From JBDROX01 sp043809645 (lineage in GTDB: Bacteria; Patescibacteriota; Patescibacteriia; Magasanikbacterales; UBA922): a stretch of 13,515 nt of DNA. The stretch is from the NCBI GenBank assembly GCA_043809645.1, contig JBDROX010000025.1, forward strand, positions 1 to 13,515, read 5' to 3'. Made by a program: the position numbers and the translations under genes. The notes beneath the pieces are model-generated. The model made no database searches, was not told the origin of the DNA, and was given only the letters and a program-made list of their open reading frames with translations. Positions within the stretch are counted from its first letter, which is position 1, and every line of letters starts with the position of its first letter. Shown here piece by piece: positions 1 through 7,707 of the stretch.

Positions 1-75
1 AGAAAGAAAATTAATCTTCAAAGAAATATGGTTGATCAATATATTTCTCTAGCCAGAAAAAAGCTTGGTTTATAG
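1..75 (+). CDS. C-terminal end of an unidentified protein (partial)
   Basis: Frame 1 is open from the first base to a TAG at 73-75 and gives 24 residues rich in Lys, Arg and Gln, ending in ARKKLGL. It lies 22 bases before the next gene on the same strand, as expected for the preceding gene of this compact cluster. The ribosome-binding site of the next gene begins right after this stop. Too little is visible to name a family. The call rests on frame, position and lack of an alternative. Confidence 0.5.
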   Translation, partial: RKKINLQRNMVDQYISLARKKLGL

Positions 76-97
76 TTTAGGAGATTAGGAAATAGAT

Positions 98-1825
98 ATG
101 CCGGACGGATTCACATTATCAGACATAAATCATATTCTCGCAGTCAAAGGATGTCTCATCCTTTTTCTGCTTTGTGGGCTTGGCATTATTTGGAAGAAAC
201 TGAAGCCAATTTGGTTTCTTTTACTTACTTCTACTCTGGCAGCCGCAAGTTATGCTATTTTTGTTGATAATCTTGGGCTCATGTTTTGGGGGCTTGCGGG
301 GGATGAAATTACCATTGCTGCGATGTATGAGAGTTTTGCTCATGGTGGATTTTTTACAGATTTTGCCTATGCAGATTTCCCTGCATTTTATCCGCCGTTG
401 TTTTTCTGGATATTTGCCATCCCAGGTAGAATGTTTGATTGGAATGGAATCCAGATGGCGAAGGTTGGCTCGCTCGTATCTATCTTTTTGTTTCCACTTA
501 TTGTTTATGGTGCTCAGTCGCTCTATTGGAAATATGAAAAGAAGAAAGAATCTATTGTATCTTCTCCAATTCTTTGGATGCTTATTCCACTCATCATATG
601 GATATTCATAGACTGGGATGCCATGATTTTGAAGCCATATGAGGTAGCTACTGGACCTTTTTCTGTGCTCTGGATGTACTTCCTGATTCGGGATTTTACG
701 AGAAAAACATTGTCATGGAAGAGAGTCCTCGCGTATGGATGTAGCGGAGGGCTCATCTTCATGACGTACTATCTCTGGATGATCTTCGTTGGCATTGCTA
801 TTGCACTTCGTGGGCTCTGGGTATCGAAGAAGGAGGTGTGGTTTTTTTACAGTAGACTCATGATGGTTGGTGGACTCGTTCTTTTCTTTTCACTTCCATA
901 CCTCGGACCGCTCGTCTGGACATATCACGTGAATGGGAGTGAGAATTGGCAGTTCATTCTGATGTATGCCAAGAGTATTAGCTATCATGCAGAAATGTTT
1001 TCTGTCATATCCTGGAGAGGCTTTCTTATGTTTGTGGGATTTGTGAGCCTTATCTTTTTTTGGAAGAAAGAATTCATTCGAACAGCACTCCTCATTTTCC
1101 TAGCAACATATGTATGGCAGGCAATGGGTTTTGCAACAATATTTTTCTCGGCAACACCAATACAGGAATCAAAAGGTTTTTATATTCTTGGGAGGACTGC
1201 TCTTGCGTGTGGACTTGCGTACGGTTTAGTATGGCTTTGGAATTTTTTAGAAAATAAAAAATATACATTCAACTGGCAGCGGCCGGCACTCACGGTTGCG
1301 CTCGTTTTTTTGAGTACACACATGATATTTGGATTTTTCATTGATGATCCACTCGTCCAGATTAGGAGAGTCCAGTCTCGTGGGTCTAGAGAGACTGTTG
1401 CAGAACTTGTCACATTTCTTCAGAACGATGGAATGCGGGGTCGGCAGGTCAGAACATTGCATGCAGGGATTTCCGAGCTCCATGCCTATGTGCCGATGAA
1501 TGCGTATATTTATTTCAATCAGCATAATTCTCATCCCGCAGCTCTTTTTTCAGAGAGATATGCATTTGTTCATCAGCTTTCACGTTCCTCCAACGCAAAA
1601 GAGTTCTATGGTCTCAGTACCAATGCCTGGTTTGGATCTATTGATCGATATATTCTTTTCAAGAAAGAAGATCTTGATTATTATCCATTGTACTTTCATT
1701 TGGACAATTTTCCTCATGGCGCCAAGGATGTAATTATGAGAGTTCCAAAAGATTTGATATCGAATATGTATTTCGAGACTGTGTTTGAGAATGGAGAATT
1801 CATTGTATGGGATAGGAGAATATAA
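98..1825 (+). CDS. GT-C-type membrane glycosyltransferase, AftA-like (GT85-like)
   Basis: This 575-residue protein has roughly ten to twelve hydrophobic segments over residues 15-415 and a C-terminal extracytoplasmic part (about 420-575). After the second membrane segment comes an acidic GDE (68-70), then the stretch at 91-104 (YADFPAFYPPLFFW). This resembles the first outer loop of mycobacterial arabinofuranosyltransferase AftA, which has a DxPxFYP-type sequence. The C-terminal part also recalls AftA: an SHPAALFSER segment at 478-487 and DNFPHG at 536-541. AftA-family enzymes take arabinofuranose from decaprenyl phosphate and add it to a glycan outside the membrane; donor and acceptor here are unknown. 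AGGA at 87-90 places ATG 98 at normal spacing. The next gene begins two bases after the stop and encodes a probable lipid-phosphate-sugar synthase, which fits a GT-C enzyme. The family call is from remembered motifs, so moderate; a generic GT-C enzyme is the alternative. Confidence 0.6.
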   Translation: MPDGFTLSDINHILAVKGCLILFLLCGLGIIWKKLKPIWFLLLTSTLAAASYAIFVDNLGLMFWGLAGDEITIAAMYESFAHGGFFTDFAYADFPAFYPPLFFWIFAIPGRMFDWNGIQMAKVGSLVSIFLFPLIVYGAQSLYWKYEKKKESIVSSPILWMLIPLIIWIFIDWDAMILKPYEVATGPFSVLWMYFLIRDFTRKTLSWKRVLAYGCSGGLIFMTYYLWMIFVGIAIALRGLWVSKKEVWFFYSRLMMVGGLVLFFSLPYLGPLVWTYHVNGSENWQFILMYAKSISYHAEMFSVISWRGFLMFVGFVSLIFFWKKEFIRTALLIFLATYVWQAMGFATIFFSATPIQESKGFYILGRTALACGLAYGLVWLWNFLENKKYTFNWQRPALTVALVFLSTHMIFGFFIDDPLVQIRRVQSRGSRETVAELVTFLQNDGMRGRQVRTLHAGISELHAYVPMNAYIYFNQHNSHPAALFSERYAFVHQLSRSSNAKEFYGLSTNAWFGSIDRYILFKKEDLDYYPLYFHLDNFPHGAKDVIMRVPKDLISNMYFETVFENGEFIVWDRRI

Positions 1826-1827
1826 TT

Positions 1828-2565
1828 ATGTTTACGCTTGTCATTCCAATTTATAATGGCGGAGAGTATATTCCAAATATGTGGAAAGAGCTCCTCGATT
1901 TTGGAAAAGGACATGCTTTCTTGAATGAAGTCATTTTTGTAAATGATGGAAGTCTAGATAATACGAAATCTCTTTTGCAGAATTTGGAAATATTCGATGC
2001 AACATTCACTGTTCAAATTTTGAGTCATGACGAGAATATGGGAAAGGGGTATGCGCTCAGAAAAGCAGTCCTAGGAAATATAAGGGCGCCATATGTTGGA
2101 TTTACTGATGTCGAACTTCCGTATGGACTAGAGGTTCTTATGGAGTCAGTGAATTATCTTGAAGTGTATCAGAATGTGGGAGTAGTTATTGGAAAAAGAA
2201 AGGGAGTGGGGAGTGGAAACAGACAGTATTCTGGATATAGAGGATTTGCAAAGAAGTGTTTTCGGCTTTTTTTGCCAAAGCAACTGAGATCCTTTAGTGA
2301 TACGCAGTCAGGTTTAAAAGTATTTCGAACAGAGGTGGCAAGAGAGTTATTTCAGAAGGTACAGACGAACCGGTGGGTATTTGATTTGGAAATACTACTA
2401 GCTGCGAAACATGCGGATTCTGGAATTCATGAAATTCCTGTGCAGATAAAACCAAGTTGTGTTGGAAACGGTGCGATTCGATTCTCAAACCACGGATGTA
2501 AAATTATAAGAGACATTTTAAAAATTCACATGTATGAAAAGAGGGGGATTTACAAAAGTACGTAA
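1828..2565 (+). CDS. Family 2 glycosyltransferase, dolichyl-phosphate beta-glucosyltransferase (Alg5)-like
   Basis: A soluble 245-residue GT-A protein. It starts with the family 2 signature: a VIPIYNGGEYI strand, then FVNDGS (37-42) and ENMGKGYALRKA (69-80), which bind the nucleotide sugar. The metal-binding DxD is D94-V95-E96, with Glu in third place. SDTQSGLKVF (157-166) and RWVFDLE (182-188) match the DTQxGxK and RWxFDxE signatures of the Alg5/Dpm1-like branch. Such enzymes transfer a sugar from UDP- or GDP-sugar to a polyprenyl phosphate on the cytoplasmic face. No C-terminal membrane anchor is visible, so it is of the Dpm1 size class. AGGAG at 1814-1818, inside the end of the preceding gene, serves ATG 1828. 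It lies between two GT-C-type genes, its probable clients. The family is clear; the sugar is unknown. Confidence 0.85.
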   Translation: MFTLVIPIYNGGEYIPNMWKELLDFGKGHAFLNEVIFVNDGSLDNTKSLLQNLEIFDATFTVQILSHDENMGKGYALRKAVLGNIRAPYVGFTDVELPYGLEVLMESVNYLEVYQNVGVVIGKRKGVGSGNRQYSGYRGFAKKCFRLFLPKQLRSFSDTQSGLKVFRTEVARELFQKVQTNRWVFDLEILLAAKHADSGIHEIPVQIKPSCVGNGAIRFSNHGCKIIRDILKIHMYEKRGIYKST

Positions 2566-4237
2566 GCACCAGAACTATATTGTACTTGTGTTGTGTGTAG
2601 TTAGCACACTTGTGCTCTATTACAAAGTACTTGCATTTGGATTTGTGAGTGATGACTATCACATGCTCTACATTACTCAGAATCAAGGAAATGTTTTTGG
2701 GTATTTTCTTACAAACTTGATTGGCCAGCGAGGCGGTCATTCTTATGGGCCAATTTTTAATATACTCTTTACTTTGCAACATAGTCTTTTTGGGCTCAAG
2801 GCTTTTGGTTTTCATTTCGTATCCCTTCTATTCCATGCTGGAAATGTTTTTCTTGTATATCTTCTTGGAAAGAAATTTGGGAAGAGGGAACTCGTTGGTA
2901 TTTCTGCAGCCCTTCTCTTTCTCACTCTCCAAAGTCACACGTCTGTGATTGCCTGGGTGTCTGCACAGCCACATCTTATTGCCACTTTTTTCTTTCTCCT
3001 TGGAATTTTTTTACACATTCGTTTTCTCGAAGAAAAACAGAGAAAATTTTTTTGGTTATCTTTACTTTCTTTCAGCACATCGATATTTACAAAAGAAATT
3101 ACAATTATATTCTTACCATTTCTGTTCTTTCTTGAAATTCTTTTTGGACAGCGCATAAAAAATCCGTTGCAATTTTTTAAGCGTGCTTTTTGTCATCTTG
3201 CTCCATTTATGCTCCTCTTTGTTATCTACATATTATTACGAAATTACACAACAGGATCGAGTACTGGATTTTATGCAGCATCTGGATTTGGGTTCCATGT
3301 GCTTCCCTGGATTCGTTCTTTCATAGAATTCTCTGTGAGCATGTTCCTTCCGCATCCGTATCGTCAACTTGTTATGAGTTGGCTATCACCGTATATTGGA
3401 CTTGTGATGCTTGGTGTGGCAGGTATCATATATACTGTCATTCATTTTGCGAAAAGTGATGAAAGGAAGATGATGGTTGGAGTTCTCTTTGGATATTTGA
3501 TACTTATCATTCCTTTCTTGCGCCTAGGGTTTAATATGCATAGTAATGAGGGGGAACGGTATACGTATCTTACCTCAACCTTTTTTGTTATTGCTTTTAT
3601 TCTCTTTCTCTATTCACTACTTCGGAAGATCCGATTTAGTGCGTCTCTTTTTATATTTATAATTGCTTTGCTTAGTCTCCTATCATTTGATATCATGAAT
3701 AAGAAGGTGGGTGATTGGCAGAAGACGACAGAACTTGCGCAAAATGCTTTTTCTGTAATGTCTGATGATTTTCTGAAAGAAAATGATATTGTTTATTTTC
3801 TAGGTCTTCCAGATACACTGAACGGTGCACAGCTATTTCGAAATGGTATTGTAGAAGCATTCAAGATAGAAAAGGGTTTTGATTTTCTTGAGGCTGAGAG
3901 GGTGTTCATGCTGTCGCGGCTAAGTCGGCAGAATTATAATCAAAATATTATTGAGCTTGAGAAGTCGTGCGACGGTGTTTATATGTTCAAAAGCACATGC
4001 GAAGACTGCAGACTTTTTACAGGTTTACCGAATGAAGCACATACGTACGGTGAGTTTCTCCTCACTGATTTCAGAGCTTTTGACCACTCAGGACTGGGAA
4101 TATTTGCGGCCCTGAATGAGTTCGCACTAGAGTCAATTGATAAGAAGGGTAAGCACATTGTATTTGTCTATTTTTCGGAAGGAATATTCAAGAAAGTATA
4201 TGACCATGATATTGTATGCGAAACACGTTTGAACTAA
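2534..4237 (+). CDS. GT-C-type multi-span membrane glycosyltransferase (PMT/TMTC-like)
   Basis: A 567-residue membrane protein with about ten transmembrane segments up to residue 400, then a soluble C-terminal domain of about 170 residues. The first outer loop carries FVSDDYHML with D40-D41, the acidic pair expected of GT-C enzymes. YGPIFNILFTLQ (71-82), WVSAQPHLIATFFFLLG (141-157) and FTKEIT (185-190) resemble the WV..xxxL.a..FFLL and KE segments of TMTC/PMT-type protein O-mannosyltransferases. These enzymes use a polyprenyl-phosphate sugar and glycosylate outside the membrane. The C-terminal domain holds C479 and a CEDC pair (C489, C492), which could form disulfides or bind metal. The ATG overlaps the preceding gene by 32 bases and has no good Shine-Dalgarno. 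A purine run (GAGGGGG, 2541-2547) lies just inside the gene, but no in-frame start follows it. Substrate unknown. Confidence 0.7.
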   Translation: MKRGGFTKVRKHQNYIVLVLCVVSTLVLYYKVLAFGFVSDDYHMLYITQNQGNVFGYFLTNLIGQRGGHSYGPIFNILFTLQHSLFGLKAFGFHFVSLLFHAGNVFLVYLLGKKFGKRELVGISAALLFLTLQSHTSVIAWVSAQPHLIATFFFLLGIFLHIRFLEEKQRKFFWLSLLSFSTSIFTKEITIIFLPFLFFLEILFGQRIKNPLQFFKRAFCHLAPFMLLFVIYILLRNYTTGSSTGFYAASGFGFHVLPWIRSFIEFSVSMFLPHPYRQLVMSWLSPYIGLVMLGVAGIIYTVIHFAKSDERKMMVGVLFGYLILIIPFLRLGFNMHSNEGERYTYLTSTFFVIAFILFLYSLLRKIRFSASLFIFIIALLSLLSFDIMNKKVGDWQKTTELAQNAFSVMSDDFLKENDIVYFLGLPDTLNGAQLFRNGIVEAFKIEKGFDFLEAERVFMLSRLSRQNYNQNIIELEKSCDGVYMFKSTCEDCRLFTGLPNEAHTYGEFLLTDFRAFDHSGLGIFAALNEFALESIDKKGKHIVFVYFSEGIFKKVYDHDIVCETRLN

Positions 4238-4935
4238 CCTCAGTATCTACCACTGGTGGAGAAAATTTTTCAGGGCCTTTTGACCTGCTTCTTTCTCTTT
4301 TGGGTGAGAATAAATTTGATATTTCTGAAATTGCACTTTCTAGCGTTACTCAACAATATATTGAATACTTGAATAGTATTGATGATGGGAGAGAGGAACA
4401 GCTCGCTGATTTTCTGCTTGTTGCGACGAAGCTACTTTTGATGAAGTCTCGCTCACTGCTTCCTCAGTTTGCAGCAGAGGAGGAAGTTGATGGGTCAAGT
4501 TTTCAGGATCAATTGAAACTATACCAGCGATTTCAAGAAGCCAGCAGAGAAATTGATGTCCTCTGGACTGCGAAAGAGAATGCTTTTTTCCGAGTAGAGC
4601 CTACAAAAAGACCTGAGGAGTTTTGTCCGCCAGATAATTTCTATACAGACAGTCTCCATGAAAGTATACTTGCACTTGTATATCGTCTCCAGCCACCGAA
4701 GCCGCTTCCAAAAACACATATAGACCGGACTATCTCTGTCAAAGAGAAAATAAATCGTGTATGGGCTCTTTTGAAAAGTAAGAACAAGCTTCAATTCAAG
4801 GATATTTTGGATTCCGCAGAGAGTAAAACAGAAATTATTGTGAGTTTTCTTGCACTCCTTGAACTTGCGAAGCAAAAAAAGGTTGTTTTACGTCAGGATC
4901 ATTCATTTCATGACATTTTGATACATAAAATATGA
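4216..4935 (+). CDS. scpA: Segregation and condensation protein A (kleisin subunit of SMC complex)
   Basis: This 239-residue protein has the ScpA layout. The N-terminal SMC-binding helical part includes FSGPFDLLLSLL (18-29), the counterpart of the family's F-x-GPLDLLLxLI. It continues with FDISEIALSSVTQQYIEYL and the conserved helix ADFLLVATKLLLMKSRSLLP (64-83). A variable linker follows, then a C-terminal winged helix from about 165. ScpA is a kleisin: it bridges the two ATPase heads of SMC and carries ScpB, compacting and separating sister chromosomes. The start overlaps the preceding glycosyltransferase gene by 22 bases and no clear Shine-Dalgarno is present, so translation is probably coupled. 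The TGA stop overlaps the scpB start as ATGA. No smc gene lies in the window. Confidence 0.93.
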   Translation: MRNTFELTSVSTTGGENFSGPFDLLLSLLGENKFDISEIALSSVTQQYIEYLNSIDDGREEQLADFLLVATKLLLMKSRSLLPQFAAEEEVDGSSFQDQLKLYQRFQEASREIDVLWTAKENAFFRVEPTKRPEEFCPPDNFYTDSLHESILALVYRLQPPKPLPKTHIDRTISVKEKINRVWALLKSKNKLQFKDILDSAESKTEIIVSFLALLELAKQKKVVLRQDHSFHDILIHKI

Positions 4936-5468
4936 ATTTAGAATCACATATAGAGTCTATTCTCTTTGTGGCATCTAAGCCGCTCGCGCCAAAACATATT
5001 GCAAAATCTCTGGGCACATCTATTTCAAAAGTGGAAGAAACAATCGAGACTCTTGTGATGAAATACAATCATGACGATTCTGGTATACATATCCTTCGGA
5101 GTGAGGAGTCTGTTCGGATGTCGACAAATCCAGAAAATGCTTCTATATTAGAGGATTTTATCAAGCAAGAAGCAGTTAGTGAACTCACAAAGGCGCAGCT
5201 AGAGACACTGACAGTGGTAGCCTATCGGAGTCCTGTGACCAGACCAGAGCTCGAGCAGATTCGTGGCGTGAACTGTGCTGTTATTCTTAGAAATCTTTTG
5301 ATAAGAGGTCTTATCATAGAGGAAGAGGATATGGAGAAGCTTCTTCCTGTTTATTCACTATCACTAGAAGCTCTTTCTCATCTTGGGGTGCAAGAGGTGA
5401 CAAAGTTGCCAGAGTATGATACCCTGCATACGCATGAGCATCTAAATACAGAGGAAAGGGAGGGCTAA
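4932..5468 (+). CDS. scpB: Segregation and condensation protein B
   Basis: This 178-residue protein is of usual ScpB length and has two winged-helix units. The first (about 1-70) begins HIESILFVASKPLAPKHIAK, where most ScpBs have an IEALLFxxxxPL start. The second carries the family signature at 84-113: ELTKAQLETLTVVAYRSPVT followed by RPELEQIRGV. ScpB dimers bind the linker of ScpA and help close the SMC ring. The ATG shares the ATGA with the scpA stop, so the two are translationally coupled and made together. The last 25 residues are polar and probably flexible. The gene sits in a wall and glycosylation cluster rather than with smc. Confidence 0.93.
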   Translation: MNLESHIESILFVASKPLAPKHIAKSLGTSISKVEETIETLVMKYNHDDSGIHILRSEESVRMSTNPENASILEDFIKQEAVSELTKAQLETLTVVAYRSPVTRPELEQIRGVNCAVILRNLLIRGLIIEEEDMEKLLPVYSLSLEALSHLGVQEVTKLPEYDTLHTHEHLNTEEREG

Positions 5469-5483
5469 ATCATTACAATACAC

Positions 5484-6575
5484 ATGGCAAACAATTTTCT
5501 TGAAATAGAACAATCTCAAGATACATCAAATAGGTGGCGCAATATTGTGGCTTCTATTTTTTTATTTTTCGTTACTGGCTGGGGTATTTCTTCATATTAC
5601 AATATTCCTTTTACAGTTTTTGAAAAATCTGATGCACAGGCTGCCTCACTTCCAAAACTTGCTGAAAATGTTTTTGAAAAAGATGTACAAGAAAAAGTAA
5701 ATTTTGTAGGGACTGTTACACCTAAAGAGGCAGAAGAGGGTATTGCTCCAAAACTTCCAATTTTAGAGGGTGAGCTTCCTATTGCTTCAGACTTTACAGC
5801 GAAAGGTATGATTGTCAAAGATGCTGAAAGTGGTATGGTGCTCTATGCAAAGAATGAATATGATGAGCGCGCTATAGCGAGTATTACCAAGCTCATGAGT
5901 GCACTGGTTCTTCTCGAGAAGAGTCTGGATTGGGACGAGCATGTTCCTGTTTCCGATGATGACGTAGTAGACACCCATATGTATGCTGGAGAAGTCTACA
6001 CTATAGAGGCATTGTGGAGGGCGGCGCTCGTAGGTTCATCAAATAAAGCAGTTATTTCACTGGTCGATGCTACTGGGTGGCCGAGAGCAGCATTCCTCGA
6101 ACGAATGAATCAAAAGGCGGTGGAACTTGGAATGACGAATACACACTTCGAGGATCCAACTGGTCTTGATGCGAGGAATATTTCGACTGCAGCAGATATT
6201 TCACTGCTTCTTCATGAAGTGATGGGTGTCAATGAGATCAGACAGACACTTCTCTCTGATGAATATTATCTCACGACAGTGGATAGTGAGAAGCAGCGCC
6301 ATATATGGAATACAAATTGGATTTTACTAAACTGGGTACCTCATCAGTTTTATGAGATGAGAGGCGGAAAGACAGGGTACATTCCAGCAGCTGGGTATAA
6401 TTTTACTATGGAAGTTGCAGATGCTGAGGGACATACCGTTGATGTTGTTGTTCTTGGTGCAGCCGCTCATGAAGCCCGCTTCACAGAGGCGCGTGATGTT
6501 GTAACAGCAGTGTTTGACGTATATGTCTGGCCAGATCAACAAAAAGAGGTGCCAACATTCGAAGGTGAAGTATAG
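5484..6575 (+). CDS. Membrane-anchored D-alanyl-D-alanine carboxypeptidase (peptidase S11)
   Basis: A 363-residue penicillin-binding protein of the DacA/S11 type, which removes the terminal D-Ala from peptidoglycan stem peptides outside the cell. All three catalytic motifs are intact and in order: S133-I-T-K136 (active serine and general base), S185-S-N187, and K296-T-G298. A single hydrophobic segment at about 20-40 follows a charged N-terminus and lacks a clear cleavage site, so it is probably a membrane anchor. A linker of about 60 residues separates it from the catalytic domain, which begins near 100. The C-terminal beta domain of large DacA proteins is missing, as in many small S11 enzymes. 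The ATG lies 15 bases after scpB. The only GGAGGG-like sequence is too far upstream; a TACAAT box four bases before the ATG hints at an internal promoter. Confidence 0.92.
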   Translation: MANNFLEIEQSQDTSNRWRNIVASIFLFFVTGWGISSYYNIPFTVFEKSDAQAASLPKLAENVFEKDVQEKVNFVGTVTPKEAEEGIAPKLPILEGELPIASDFTAKGMIVKDAESGMVLYAKNEYDERAIASITKLMSALVLLEKSLDWDEHVPVSDDDVVDTHMYAGEVYTIEALWRAALVGSSNKAVISLVDATGWPRAAFLERMNQKAVELGMTNTHFEDPTGLDARNISTAADISLLLHEVMGVNEIRQTLLSDEYYLTTVDSEKQRHIWNTNWILLNWVPHQFYEMRGGKTGYIPAAGYNFTMEVADAEGHTVDVVVLGAAAHEARFTEARDVVTAVFDVYVWPDQQKEVPTFEGEV

Positions 6576-6589
6576 AATATTGATTCGAT

Positions 6590-7153
6590 ATGAAAAAGGG
6601 GATGGCGAAAACACTACTCAAGATATTGTTTGTCTGCCTTTTTATTTTTCTCATTTTTTGGGTAAATAAATTCGCGTTCGATAATGGTGTCATCAAGAAT
6701 ATTGTCTCGACTTTCGGCTACACTGGTATTCTGTTTACTGCCGTTATTAGTGGTTTTAATGTCGTTGTTCCAGTACCAATTATTGCCTTCTTTCCTTTTT
6801 TCATGGAATTAGGCTTTCATCCAATCATTGCAGTGCTTGTTATTGCGTTTGGGATGTCAGTTGGAGATTTTTTTGGATTTTTGATTGGCAGTGCTGGGCG
6901 TGAAGTCATAAAGCCAAAGGAAGGAAAGATACTCAAGCGGCTTGAGGACATGAGAGAGAAGCATTCACTCCTTCCACTTGTTTTTATGTTTTTTTATGCT
7001 GCATTCATGCCAATTCCAAATGAACTAGTCGTAATCCCACTTGCTTTTTTGGGGTACAGAATGTGGAAAGTTATGACTGTCATATTTCTTGGGAATATTA
7101 TTTTCAATACAATTGCTGCTTTCGGTTTTACCCAAGCGTTTCAGCTTTTTTAA
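6590..7153 (+). CDS. VTT/DedA-type (SNARE-associated) integral membrane protein
   Basis: A 187-residue protein with a first membrane segment at about 8-27 and four or five more hydrophobic stretches. The layout fits the VTT domain of the DedA/TVP38/YqaA group: a re-entrant-type segment with prolines (VVVPVPIIAFFPFF), a glycine-rich GMSVGDFFGFLIG, a polar amphipathic stretch (EVIKPKEGKILKRLEDMREK), then a second re-entrant hairpin with FMPIPNELVVIPLAFLGY. Family members move or scramble membrane lipids, including undecaprenyl phosphate, and affect membrane homeostasis. With two probable users of polyprenyl phosphate in the same cluster, a lipid-carrier recycling role is attractive but only inferred. 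The ATG is 14 bases after the carboxypeptidase stop, with no convincing Shine-Dalgarno. A second in-frame ATG at 6602 is possible. Confidence 0.75.
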   Translation: MKKGMAKTLLKILFVCLFIFLIFWVNKFAFDNGVIKNIVSTFGYTGILFTAVISGFNVVVPVPIIAFFPFFMELGFHPIIAVLVIAFGMSVGDFFGFLIGSAGREVIKPKEGKILKRLEDMREKHSLLPLVFMFFYAAFMPIPNELVVIPLAFLGYRMWKVMTVIFLGNIIFNTIAAFGFTQAFQLF

Positions 7154-7156
7154 ATT

Positions 7157-7660
7157 ATGTTTGGTATTCATCCAGTAGAATGGTTCGCAAGTTTTCCACC
7201 TGAATGGGCAGTTTTTTTTCTTTCTATGATTCCAATCACAGAGCTCAGAGCTTCGATCCCGATTGGTATTGGTGTCTATGGAATTTCACCAATGGAAACC
7301 TGGATCATCGCTGTTCTTGGTAACATGTTGCCAACAATTTTTATTCTTCTTATTATTCCTCATGCACACGATTGGATACTGAGACAGAAGTTTGTCGGGA
7401 ACTTTTTTCGAAAAAAGCTCGAAGGCGCAGAAAAATATTTTTCAGGCAAATATTCAAAGTATGGTTCAATTGCACTCATTCTGTTTGTTGGAATTCCACT
7501 TCCTTTCACTGGGGCTTGGACTGGATCTCTTGCCGCATTTATTTTCAATATTCCTTTTAGAAAAGCATTTCCACTCATCGCCATTGGTGTCTGTCTTGCT
7601 GCGACAATAGTAACACTGCTTACATTGTTTGCTGGGGGAACATTCAGACTTATTTTTTGA
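7157..7660 (+). CDS. Small multi-drug export protein family (Sm_multidrug_ex) membrane protein
   Basis: A 167-residue membrane protein with four or five hydrophobic segments. It has the opening of the Sm_multidrug_ex family (COG2426-like): FLSMIPITELRASIPIG near residues 20-40, where Pro-x-x-Glu-Leu-Arg and a following Pro-x-Gly are the hallmark, then a charged cytoplasmic stretch and GIPLPFTGAWTGSLAA. Despite its name the family has no firmly established transport substrate, and its re-entrant-looking hairpins suggest kinship with VTT/DedA proteins. It starts three bases after the stop of such a protein, so the pair may act together. It is the last gene of the cluster and ends in TGA just before a strong hairpin terminator. 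Confidence 0.8.
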   Translation: MFGIHPVEWFASFPPEWAVFFLSMIPITELRASIPIGIGVYGISPMETWIIAVLGNMLPTIFILLIIPHAHDWILRQKFVGNFFRKKLEGAEKYFSGKYSKYGSIALILFVGIPLPFTGAWTGSLAAFIFNIPFRKAFPLIAIGVCLAATIVTLLTLFAGGTFRLIF

Positions 7661-7666
7661 GGATAT

Positions 7667-7692
7667 AAAAAGACCTGCCTACAGGTCTTTTT
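7667..7692. terminator. Bidirectional rho-independent terminator between convergent genes
   Basis: A perfect 11-base inverted repeat (AAAAAGACCTG / CAGGTCTTTTT) encloses a four-base loop CCTA. The A-run on one side and T-run on the other give a U-tract on both strands. It lies 6 bases after the rightward cluster and 15 bases beyond the stop of the leftward metallophosphoesterase gene, so it can end both. Confidence 0.9.
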
Positions 7693-7707
7693 GTTGTATG
7701 CTCATTT

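Noticed and set aside
252..611. 119-residue plus-strand frame inside the AftA-like gene, and similar shorter frames inside other genes
   Set aside because: These are out-of-frame shadows of membrane-protein genes. Their hydrophobicity comes from T-rich codons, and the main frames carry clear family motifs.
2541..2558. GAGGGGG inside the start of the second GT-C gene as the true ribosome-binding site for a later start
   Set aside because: No in-frame ATG, GTG or TTG occurs at a usable distance after it, so ATG 2534 is kept.
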